A stretch of 7,464 nt of DNA, taken from contig DMQJ01000378.1 in assembly GCA_003455715.1 (NCBI GenBank), positions 615 through 8,078 of the forward strand, written 5' to 3'. Of the stretch, positions 1-6,397 are shown one piece after another. How positions within the stretch are numbered: position 1 is the first letter of the stretch; each line of letters opens with the position of its first letter. The notes beneath the pieces are model-generated. The model ran no database searches, had not been told where the DNA came from, and was given only the letters and a program-made list of their open reading frames with translations. The stretch is from Acidimicrobiaceae bacterium. GTDB lineage: Bacteria > Actinomycetota > Acidimicrobiia > Acidimicrobiales > Ilumatobacteraceae. The translations under genes and the position numbers were made by a program.

Positions 1-3000
1 ATGCGGGGCGGCGCCGCGGGCGGGTGGCCAGCCACAGCGACGCACCGAGCAGGACGAAGAAGGTCGCCCATTCCAGCGGTGCCTCACTTTGTGAACCGGT
101 TGCGGGGATGCGGGCTGCCCGCACCACAGGTACACCGGGGTCGGTGGCCACGCCCGGGGTGGGGTCGCTGTCGCCGCGACCGTTGTCTTGGATGGTCACC
201 GTGACGGTGTTGCCGTTGAACTGCGCACCCGTACTGCCGTCCCACGTGAACGTCACCCACGTGCTGCCCGCCAGCTTCAGGTAGTCGACCACCGGGGCCG
301 GCAGGGTGAGCGTGAAGGTGACGAACCCGCCCGGCGTGGTGGTGGCGCTGAAGCTCAACGCGCCGTACGGGGCCGTGAAGTTCGATGGCACCGGCGGGTT
401 GGGTGTGGTCGACGTGAACGTCGTCAACTGGCCGCCGGTTGCACTCACCGACACCGGGCCACCGGTGGTGTTCACCGCCAGGGTGTAGGTGTAGGTGACG
501 GTGCTGTCGGTGAACGTCGACGCAAGGTTGCCGTTCAGCGCAGCATCGAAGGCCACACCTGCAGCGATGCTGGCGGTGACGGTGCCGTTCTGGCTCATGC
601 CGGCCACCGACACGGTGTAGGTCGTGCCCGAGCCCGAGACCATCGCCGTCGTCGCTCCCGCCGTGCCGGTGAGGGTGACATCGCCGGTGGCGAATCCCGC
701 CACGGGCTCGGAGAAGACCACCGTGAACACGATGGGCGACGCCGACGTCGGGTCGGCCTGGCCAGCCGCCTGGTTGATGGTGACACTGGGCGGCGTGACA
801 TCGCCGACGGGCAGGTTGAACTGCACGGTGTCGTCGATGGCTGTCGACGCCAGGCTGTTGTTGGCCGCAGCGTCCGTCGCCGCGCCAGCGGCGATCGCCA
901 CCGTCACCGTTCCGGTTGCGGTCATGCCGCTCACGGTCACCGTGTAGTTGGCGCCGCTTCCAGCCACGACCACGTCGGTGGCGCCGCTGGTGCCGGTGAG
1001 CACCACGTCGTTGGTGGCAAAGCCGGTCACCGGCTCGCTGAACACCACGTCGAACACGATCGCCGGTCCGCTCGTCGGGTCGGCCTGGGCGGCCGCCTTG
1101 TTGACGGTGACGGAGGGCGGCGTGTTGTCGCCGACGGGCAGGTTGAACTGCACGCTGTTGTCGCTGAAGGTGGCGGCGGTGTTCTGGTTGTTGGCTGCGT
1201 CGGTGGCGACGTTGGCGTTGATGGTGGCGGTGACGGTGCCCGATTGGGTCATGCCGCTGACGCTCACGGTGTAGGTGGCGGGTCCGCCTGAGACGGATGC
1301 AGTCGTGGCGCCTGCGGTGCCACCGAGGGTGACGTCGCTGTCGGTGAAGCCGCTGACCGGCTCGCTGAATACCACGGTGAACGCGATCGGCGACGCCGAC
1401 GTCGGGTCGGCCTGGCTGCCAGCCTGGTTGATGGTGACCGTCGGCGGCACGCTGTCAACCGGGGGCTGGTTCCAGGTGACGCTGTTGTCGCCACCCGACG
1501 ACGCCAGGTTCGGGTTGGCTGCCCCGTCGACGGCCACGCCGGCCCCGATGCTGACCACCACCGTGCCGCTCTGCGTCATGCCGCTGACCGACACGGTGTA
1601 GACGGCCGGGCCGCCCGTGACGGTGGCCGTGGTGGCGCCTGCCGTGCCGCCGATGGTGACGTCGCCGGTCTGGAAGCCCGTGACGCTCTCGGAGAACGTC
1701 GCGGTGAACAGGATTGGCGAGGCACTCGTGGGGTCGAGTTGGCCGCCGGCCTGCACGATCTGCACGGTGGGCGGCACGTTGTCGACTGCCGGCTCGTTGT
1801 ACTGCACCGAGTTGTCGGCCGACACCGAGAGGGAGTTGGTGTTTCCTGCCGCATCAGCCGCAGCGCCCGACGCAACGTCGACGGTGACGGTGCCGGTCTG
1901 TGTCATCCCGCTCACGGTGACGAGGTAGACGGCCGGCCCGCCGGAGATCACCCCGGTGGTCGCCCCGGCGGTGCCGGAGACCACGATGTCGGCGGGGGAG
2001 TCGAAGCCGCTGACGTCTTCGCTGAACGTGACCTCGAACTCGATCGGGTCGGTCGATGTCGGGTCGCTCTGGCCCGCCGCCGCCGCCACCGACACCGTGG
2101 GTGCGGTGACGTCGTAGGTGACCGTGTGGTCGGTGAAGGTGGAGGCCGCGCTCGGGTTGCCGGCCGCGTCCTGTGCGGCGCTGGCGTTGACCGACGCCAC
2201 AACGTCGCCGCTGCCAGCCATGCCGCTGACCGCCACGTTGTACACCGACGCACCGCCCGTGACGGTGGCGCTCAGTGAGCCACCGGTCGTGGAGCCAGTG
2301 AAGTCGATGTCACTGCCGTCGAAGCCGCTCACGGGTTCGGAGAACGTGACGGTGAAGTTGATCGGCGAAGCGTTGGTGGGGTCGTCCTGGGCTACCGCCT
2401 GGTTGATGGTGACGGTGGGGGGTGTGCTGTCCACGACCTGCACCCAGTTGACGAGGTTGACGGTGAAGGTAGAGGGCTCGTTGCCGTTCATCGACGCGTC
2501 CTGTGCGGCGCCTGACTTGACCGTCGGGACGACGTCGCCGGAGGTGGTCATCCCGGAGATCTCGACCGTGTAGTCGGTGGAGCTGATGGGGATGATGTTG
2601 GCGACCAGCGTGCCGCCTACGGTGCTGGCGGAGAAGTCGATGTCGTTGCCATCGAAACCAGTGACCGGCTCGCTGAACACGACGTCGTAGACGATCGGCG
2701 ACACGCTCGTGGTCGCGGGCTGCGAGGCACCCCTGTTCATGGTGACGGTCGGCTGCGTGGTGTCGGGCGCCGTGTAGTCGACGCCGTAGGTGCCGCTGGC
2801 GAGGTTGCCGTTGAGCGCAGTGTCGAAGATGGCGTCGGCCTTCACCTGAACGGTGACCGTGCCGTCCTGGGTCATGCCGCTGACGGCTGCCTGGAAGACG
2901 GTGTCGTCGAGCACGTCGGGCTGGGTGATGATGACAGCGGAGGCGCCGGCCGTGCCGCCAAGCACGATGTCGGTGTTGGAGAGGTCGACCGCCGCGCTGG

Positions 3001-4720
3001 TGAGGTTCTCACCGATCTGCACCCTGAACAGAATCGGTGAGTCCGCCGTGGGGTCGCTCTGCCCGGGCATCAGGCCCACACCGACGCTCGGCGCGGTCTG
3101 GTCCCACTCGATCTCGTTGTCGTCGTAGGTGGGCGGGTCGTTGGCGTAGTCGGCGTCGCCGTCGTGGCCAACGGCGTATGCGACGCCGGGCATGGTCAGC
3201 GTGAGGGTGCCGTCGCCGGTCGCCGTGACGAGCACGGTGTACTCCGATGCGGAGATCGGGGTGAACAGGCCGAAGCCCGGTGAGGTTGCGCTGCTGGTCG
3301 ACAGCGACAGATCGGTGACGTCGAAGCCTTCCACGGGCTCGGAGAAGCTGATGCGGAAGCCTGACGGCTTGTTGGGTCCGGCGGGGTCGCCGAGCGGGCC
3401 CGGGGTGATCTGTGTGATGGTGACGTCGGGCTTCAGGTCCGACACGTTGAAGGTGATCGACTGGATGTCGCTCTTCGCGTCGGGCACCTCGTAGCCGGGG
3501 TTCGGCGCCTCGGGCTGGCCGATGGCAGAGCCGACGAACGACTGCGGCATGCCGTTGTTGCCGAGGTCGCTCACCGCGATGTTCATGTTGCAGGTGGCGT
3601 CGTCGCTGGGCGCGTTGAACGTGATCTGCGAGAGGGCGTAGCGCACTTCGTCGATCTCTCCGGTACCGACGAACACGGTCTGGCTGTTGAGTGGCCCACC
3701 GGTTTGTGCGGAGATGTCGAGCGCGAGGGCGGTGGGCATGGGGGCCAAGATCGCCACTGCCTGATCCAGGCTGTAGCCGGCAGTGGCGGTGAGGAAGTCG
3801 AGCACGGTGGTGTCGTTCTCGCCCGTGTTGGGGAAGGCACCGCCGCGCAGGCTGAAGGTGCCGCACGAACTCTCCGCCAACCAGGCGACGAGCAGCATCT
3901 CGTCGTCGCCCTCGGCAAGGCCGGGGTCGGTGTAGGGCAGACCGCACAGCGTCTCGTTGCACATCTCCGGGTCGACGACGGTGACGTCGCCCTCCGCGGT
4001 GGTGATCGATCCGCCCGCGGGCGCGTCGATGGCGGCGACGGGCACACCAATGGTGGGGCCATCGTTCACGCCCTCCACCTTGATGTACGTGTCGCGGCTG
4101 GTGCTGTCGACCCCGTCGCCCTGGACCGCGAGGATGTGGATGTAGGGGAGCGACCCGTCGGCCGACTCGTCTTCCTCAAAGCCGGGCGTCGGGATGAACT
4201 GCAGGGTCTGAAGGGCGTTGTTGAGCTGGGCTCCGGTGCCGTTGATGTGCCACTCGAGGCCAGGGCTGCCGTCGTTGTTGGTGAACTGGTTGACGACGGC
4301 GCCGTCAGACGTGGTGAACAGTTCGGGCTCGGGGTCGGCGTCGAGGTTCACCTCGGTGAGGTTTGGCAACCCGAGCAGACCAGCGCCCAGAGGGCCGTTG
4401 AGGTCGATCTGCACGCGCGGGCAGTCGTCGTAGTCGTATCCGTTCCCGCTGTCGGGTGCGCAGCCGTTCGTGCCGTTCACCATGTCCGACACGCTGATGA
4501 GCAGGTTGTCGCCGGAGATGGGGTCGGTGCCACCGCTGAAGGTGATGGTCTGGCCCACCTGCGGGTAGATGCGACCCGGCATGTTGAGCCCCGGCGGCGC
4601 AGCAGCGACCGGCGTGGCCGTTGCGACAACCACCGTTGCGGCAATGAGGCCCGTAGAGAGCCCGAGCGCCCACCACCGAGTACGCGGTGCACGCATTCCA
4701 GAGTTGATGATTCCCGTCAT
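1..4720 (-). CDS. Large secreted, repeat-containing surface protein with C-terminal sorting signal (3' end outside window)
   Basis: The minus-strand frame is open from ATG at 4720-4718 to the left edge: 1573 codons with no stop. Residue order: signal peptide 1-40; cysteine-containing region with two cadherin/VCBS-like segments 41-430; nine Ig-like repeats 431 to about 1419; a domain resembling choice-of-anchor U about 1420-1533; sorting signal 1538-1573 (IPATG, hydrophobic segment, RPRRRP tail). This architecture is known from wall-anchored adhesin-like or stalk proteins of Gram-positive bacteria. An adhesion or surface role is inferred, and no ligand can be named. The last visible base reads T on the minus strand, right after the arginine-rich tail, so the stop may follow immediately. 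The start is uncertain: ATG at 4696-4694 (residue 9) would also leave a good signal peptide, and neither start has a strong Shine-Dalgarno sequence. The gene lies 42 bp downstream of the CoA-transferase gene on the same strand. The frame is intact with no sign of frameshift. Confidence 0.9.
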   Translation of the reverse strand, partial: MTGIINSGMRAPRTRWWALGLSTGLIAATVVVATATPVAAAPPGLNMPGRIYPQVGQTITFSGGTDPISGDNLLISVSDMVNGTNGCAPDSGNGYDYDDCPRVQIDLNGPLGAGLLGLPNLTEVNLDADPEPELFTTSDGAVVNQFTNNDGSPGLEWHINGTGAQLNNALQTLQFIPTPGFEEDESADGSLPYIHILAVQGDGVDSTSRDTYIKVEGVNDGPTIGVPVAAIDAPAGGSITTAEGDVTVVDPEMCNETLCGLPYTDPGLAEGDDEMLLVAWLAESSCGTFSLRGGAFPNTGENDTTVLDFLTATAGYSLDQAVAILAPMPTALALDISAQTGGPLNSQTVFVGTGEIDEVRYALSQITFNAPSDDATCNMNIAVSDLGNNGMPQSFVGSAIGQPEAPNPGYEVPDAKSDIQSITFNVSDLKPDVTITQITPGPLGDPAGPNKPSGFRISFSEPVEGFDVTDLSLSTSSATSPGFGLFTPISASEYTVLVTATGDGTLTLTMPGVAYAVGHDGDADYANDPPTYDDNEIEWDQTAPSVGVGLMPGQSDPTADSPILFRVQIGENLTSAAVDLSNTDIVLGGTAGASAVIITQPDVLDDTVFQAAVSGMTQDGTVTVQVKADAIFDTALNGNLASGTYGVDYTAPDTTQPTVTMNRGASQPATTSVSPIVYDVVFSEPVTGFDGNDIDFSASTVGGTLVANIIPISSTDYTVEISGMTTSGDVVPTVKSGAAQDASMNGNEPSTFTVNLVNWVQVVDSTPPTVTINQAVAQDDPTNASPINFTVTFSEPVSGFDGSDIDFTGSTTGGSLSATVTGGASVYNVAVSGMAGSGDVVASVNASAAQDAAGNPSAASTFTDHTVTYDVTAPTVSVAAAAGQSDPTSTDPIEFEVTFSEDVSGFDSPADIVVSGTAGATTGVISGGPAVYLVTVSGMTQTGTVTVDVASGAAADAAGNTNSLSVSADNSVQYNEPAVDNVPPTVQIVQAGGQLDPTSASPILFTATFSESVTGFQTGDVTIGGTAGATTATVTGGPAVYTVSVSGMTQSGTVVVSIGAGVAVDGAANPNLASSGGDNSVTWNQPPVDSVPPTVTINQAGSQADPTSASPIAFTVVFSEPVSGFTDSDVTLGGTAGATTASVSGGPATYTVSVSGMTQSGTVTATINANVATDAANNQNTAATFSDNSVQFNLPVGDNTPPSVTVNKAAAQADPTSGPAIVFDVVFSEPVTGFATNDVVLTGTSGATDVVVAGSGANYTVTVSGMTATGTVTVAIAAGAATDAAANNSLASTAIDDTVQFNLPVGDVTPPSVTINQAAGQADPTSASPIVFTVVFSEPVAGFATGDVTLTGTAGATTAMVSGSGTTYTVSVAGMSQNGTVTASIAAGVAFDAALNGNLASTFTDSTVTYTYTLAVNTTGGPVSVSATGGQLTTFTSTTPNPPVPSNFTAPYGALSFSATTTPGGFVTFTLTLPAPVVDYLKLAGSTWVTFTWDGSTGAQFNGNTVTVTIQDNGRGDSDPTPGVATDPGVPVVRAARIPATGSQSEAPLEWATFFVLLGASLWLATRPRRRPA
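2..109 (-). other. C-terminal cell-wall sorting signal (IPATG type) of the surface protein
   Basis: Residues 1538-1573: I-P-A-T-G at 1538-1542 (bases 109-95), a short polar linker, a hydrophobic stretch from W1551 to T1566, and a basic tail RPRRRP. This is the three-part layout of sortase substrates, with Ile in place of Leu in LPXTG. It predicts cleavage between T1541 and G1542 and covalent linkage to the wall by a sortase encoded elsewhere. The hydrophobic part is short (about 16 residues). The window edge cuts the gene one codon after the tail. Confidence 0.75.
122..463 (-). other. Domain resembling 'choice-of-anchor U', just before the sorting signal
   Basis: Residues about 1420-1533 follow repeat I and differ from it. 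Visible landmarks are 'APYGALSFSATTTPGGFVT', 'FTLTLPAPVVDYLKL', 'WDGSTGAQFNGNTVTVTI', then 'DNGRGDSDPTPG' (R1515-G-D1517) and 'ATDPGVPV'. The series of Y-G..F, TLTLP, a W near T-G-A..NGN, and a G-x-GD.D ... DPG.P ending is the pattern I recall for the choice-of-anchor U domain of bacterial surface proteins. That domain sits next to different C-terminal anchors in different lineages. The match is from memory. Confidence 0.6.
464..3430 (-). repeat. Array of nine tandem Ig-like repeats (A-I) in the surface protein
   Basis: Repeats start at residues 431 (A), 544 (B), 657 (C), 768 (D), 874 (E), 984 (F), 1093 (G), 1202 (H) and 1311 (I). Their first bases are at 3430, 3091, 2752, 2419, 2101, 1771, 1444, 1117 and 790. 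The core pattern is PPTVTINQA, (Q)ADPTSASPI, F.V.FSEPV.GF, D(V/I)..(S/T)GTAGATT, Y.V.VSGMT..GTV, then A.DAA.N.N.AST. It resembles the bacterial Ig-like family with 'FSEPVTGF' and 'DAAGN' signatures (Pfam Big_12-like by memory, not searched). The array lacks cysteine. A is most diverged and lacks the S-G-M motif. C and D share a 'FDG.DIDF' variant. E-I are the most uniform. A rod-like spacer or adhesive stalk is the usual role of such arrays. Confidence 0.85.
3431..4600 (-). other. N-terminal ectodomain region of the surface protein, two cadherin/VCBS-like segments
   Basis: Residues 41-430, before the Ig-like array. The first segment contains 'LNNALQTLQFIPTPGF' and ends in 'VEGVNDGPT' (V218-T223). 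The pattern of 'AL..L.F.P..GF', then a strand, then 'VNDxP' is typical of cadherin-like/VCBS repeats. The second segment repeats it loosely with 'VRYALSQITFNAP' and 'IAVSDLGNNG'. All six cysteines of the visible protein lie here (87, 100, 254, 259, 286, 377). C87 and C100 bracket an acidic loop rich in Asp, Gly and Tyr. Fold assignment is by pattern only; exact family membership is uncertain. Confidence 0.5.
4601..4720 (-). other. Sec-type signal peptide of the surface protein
   Basis: Residues 1-40. The n-region contains R10, R13 and R15. A hydrophobic core follows (WWALGLSTGLIAATVVVATA, about residues 16-35), then a TPVAAAPP segment with a probable signal peptidase I site at V-A-A or A-A-A (around residues 38-41). 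There is no twin-arginine motif and no lipobox cysteine, so ordinary Sec export rather than Tat or lipoprotein processing is expected. Confidence 0.8.
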
Positions 4721-4762
4721 AACCCGTCATCGTGGCACACGAAACGGGTGCTGACGAACAGG

Positions 4763-6055
4763 TCAGTCTTGCGGCCAGGTCTCCGCAACTGCCAGTAGTT
4801 CCTCGCGCAGGTCGGGGTGACCGATGGCCGCGAGTGCCCGGGCCCGCTCGCGGATGGTGCGTCCCATCAGCTCGGCGGCCCCGAACTCGGTGATCACCAC
4901 GTCCACCTGGTGGCGGGGCGTGCTCACCACCGAACCCGCCGGCAGCTTCGGCAGGATGCGTGTGATGAGTTCGCCGTTCACCATCGACGACGACGGCAGG
5001 CACACCAGGCTGCGACCGTCGGCCGACAGGCCCGGCCCGCTCACGAAGTCTTCATGGCCGCCGATGCCGCTGAACTGGGTGCCGCTGATGGTGTCTGCCA
5101 CCACCTGCCCCGCCAAGTCGACCGCCAGCGCACCGTTGATGGTGACCATGTGCCGGTTCTGGGCGATGAGTTCGGGCGAGTTCACCACGCGCACGGGGAG
5201 GAAGCGCACCTCGTCGTTCTCGTGCAGCCACCGGTACAGCTCCGGTGTGCCTGCGGCGAACGTGGTGACCGTGAACCCGTCGAAACGGCTGCCCTTCAGG
5301 TTGCTCACCTTCCCCGCCTGATGCAGGTGCATCAGCCCGGTGGTGAACATCTCGCTGTGCACACCGAAGTCGTCGAGCGGCCCTTCGGCGAGCAGCTTGG
5401 CGATCTGGCTGGGGATGCCGCCGATGCCCGTCTGCAGGGTGCACCCGCGGTGGATGTACTGCATCGCATGTTCGGCAATGGCGCGCTCGGCATCGCTGGG
5501 TGGCGCATCGGCAAGGTTGAGCGGCTCGCGATCGCTCTCCACGAGGAAGTCGATCTCGTCGACATGCAGGCGGTGCTCGTACTCCGGCGGCATGCCGAAC
5601 GTGCGGGGGAAGTGCGGGCTCACCTCCACGATCACCACCCGGTCGGGGTCGGCGGCGGCACGGTGCAGTTCATCGACGCTGGCGCCAGCATGCACGCTGA
5701 GGCTCACCCAACCGTCCACCGGCGGGGCCGCAGCAGTGGCCATCACGCGCGGGTTGAGGTGATGCAGTACCGGCTCGAAGCGGCGGAAGTCGGCCGGCAC
5801 GAAGTCGATCGACGCGCCCGCGTCGCGCAGGAAGCGCTCGGCCGGGCCGAAGAACCCGCTGCGGTAGTGCACCCCTTTGCGCATGAACAGTTGGTAGAGG
5901 TCGGGCAGGAGGGCGCCGAACACCTCAAGGTGCTCGAAGTCGTCGCGCTCGCCGAGTGCGTGGAAGAAGCCGCCGGGCACGGCTGGGCCGAGCCCCACGG
6001 CGAGGGTGTCGTCGGGGCGGATGGCCGCCACCGCGTCGCTCATCGATCGGATCAT
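4763..6055 (-). CDS. Acetyl-CoA hydrolase / CoA-transferase family protein (4-hydroxybutyrate CoA-transferase-like)
   Basis: A 430-residue cytoplasmic enzyme predicted to move CoA between an acyl-CoA and a carboxylic acid by way of a glutamyl-CoA intermediate. Landmarks with ATG 6055-6053 as residue 1: 'LQTGIGGIPSQIAKLL' (207-222), the active-site segment 'FGVHSEM' with the likely catalytic Glu at 235 (codon 5353-5351), and the C-terminal half with 'VNSPELIAQNRHMVTING' (291-308), 'DTISGTQFSGIGGHEDF' (321-337) and 'GRTIRERARALAAIGHPD' (398-415). Length and motif order fit the Cat1/AbfT-like family. The substrate (acetate, propionate, butyrate, succinate or 4-hydroxybutyrate) cannot be told. 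The frame is open upstream to ATG at 6205, but that extension is unlike the family and would overlap the divergent cold-shock start. ATG 6055 is preceded by a weak TGAGG. Ends TGA at 4765-4763, 42 bp before the surface-protein gene. Confidence 0.9.
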   Translation of the reverse strand: MIRSMSDAVAAIRPDDTLAVGLGPAVPGGFFHALGERDDFEHLEVFGALLPDLYQLFMRKGVHYRSGFFGPAERFLRDAGASIDFVPADFRRFEPVLHHLNPRVMATAAAPPVDGWVSLSVHAGASVDELHRAAADPDRVVIVEVSPHFPRTFGMPPEYEHRLHVDEIDFLVESDREPLNLADAPPSDAERAIAEHAMQYIHRGCTLQTGIGGIPSQIAKLLAEGPLDDFGVHSEMFTTGLMHLHQAGKVSNLKGSRFDGFTVTTFAAGTPELYRWLHENDEVRFLPVRVVNSPELIAQNRHMVTINGALAVDLAGQVVADTISGTQFSGIGGHEDFVSGPGLSADGRSLVCLPSSSMVNGELITRILPKLPAGSVVSTPRHQVDVVITEFGAAELMGRTIRERARALAAIGHPDLREELLAVAETWPQD

Positions 6056-6144
6056 GGCCTCAGGGTGCGCCGGGGGTGCGAGGGCTTGCCAGTGTCCAAC
6101 GGCCCACTCAGGACGGGAGAACGGTCCACACACCGGCCCACACT

Positions 6145-6173
6145 CCGATAGCGTGCGTGCAGCGACGCCACAA
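6145..6173 (-). promoter_or_regulatory. Candidate promoter for the CoA-transferase gene
   Basis: On the minus strand, TTGTGG (6173-6168) is followed after exactly 17 bp by TATCGG (6150-6145), resembling sigma-70-type -35 and -10 boxes. It lies about 90 bp upstream of the chosen start at 6055 and within the divergent region shared with the cold-shock gene. The -10 box lacks the final T, so the call is weak. Confidence 0.25.
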
Positions 6174-6199
6174 GGGTGCCGCAGAAAGTAGAGACAGCA

Positions 6200-6397
6200 A
6201 TGCAAGGCACCGTGAAGTTCTTCAACGCGCAGAAGGGCTACGGCTTCATCTCACGGGAAGGTGGTGCCGACGTGTTCGTGCACTTCTCGAACATCGAGGG
6301 CTCGGGTTACCGTTCGCTCGAAGAGGGCCAAGCCGTCGAGTTCGAGATCGGCCAGGGTCGCAAGGGCGACGAAGCCCTGAAGGTTCGCCCGGCCTGA
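6200..6397 (+). CDS. Cold-shock domain protein, CspA family
   Basis: A complete 65-residue single cold-shock domain, a small OB-fold protein that binds single-stranded RNA and DNA and acts as an RNA chaperone in the cytoplasm. It opens 'MQGTVKFFN' as is usual for the family. RNP1 is K12-G-Y-G-F-I17 and RNP2 is V25-F-V-H-F29. Aromatic residues F7, F8, Y14, F16, F26, H28 and F29 form the expected nucleic-acid-binding surface. It ends 'DEALKVRPA'. ATG 6200 is chosen over an in-frame GTG at 6176 because the family starts at M-x-G-T-V-K. A weak AGAG lies 7-10 bases upstream. It is divergent from the CoA-transferase gene and convergent with the oxidoreductase. Cold induction cannot be inferred from the sequence, since many actinobacterial family members are constitutive. 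Confidence 0.95.
   Translation: MQGTVKFFNAQKGYGFISREGGADVFVHFSNIEGSGYRSLEEGQAVEFEIGQGRKGDEALKVRPA

Noticed and set aside
170..178. RGD (RGDS) tripeptide at residues 1515-1518, possible integrin-binding motif
   Set aside because: A G-x-GD-x-D segment is, as I recall, part of the choice-of-anchor U signature, and it lies near the wall anchor. Host-cell binding is not supported.
188..1291. Long plus-strand frame opposite the Ig-like repeats (367 codons)
   Set aside because: Its translation is Arg/Gly/His-rich with no domain pattern. It is antisense to the clear repeat-coding frame and is a product of GC-rich codon bias.
464..3430. Regular direct repeats considered as a CRISPR or non-coding satellite
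   Set aside because: The period is 327 bp, the repeats are fully coding in one frame and differences keep the protein pattern, so they are protein-domain repeats.
4751..4766. CTGAC/GTCAG 5-bp hairpin at the end of the CoA-transferase gene
   Set aside because: The stem is too short, it overlaps the stop codon and no T-tract follows, so it cannot be called a terminator.
3704..4798. Plus-strand frame of 364 codons opposite the surface-protein N-terminal region
   Set aside because: Low-complexity V/G/R/H composition with no motif. The minus-strand frame carries the signal peptide and VNDGPT motif.
3009..5003. Minus-strand frames at 3009-3962, 3583-4062 and 4305-5003
   Set aside because: Arg/Pro/His-rich translations in other frames that overlap the surface-protein frame or the end of the CoA-transferase. 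They are shadows.
4817..6151. Plus-strand frame of 444 codons opposite the CoA-transferase
   Set aside because: It mirrors the CoA-transferase codons, and its His/Ala/Val/Arg-rich translation resembles no family. The opposite strand shows all the CoA-transferase motifs.
6176..6199. Eight-residue extension of the cold-shock protein from GTG 6176
   Set aside because: The family begins at M-x-G-T-V-K-F-F, which matches ATG 6200.
6056..6205. A 50-residue N-terminal extension of the CoA-transferase starting at 6205
   Set aside because: It has no family similarity, would overlap the cold-shock start codon and would use up the whole divergent promoter region. The family length fits ATG 6055.
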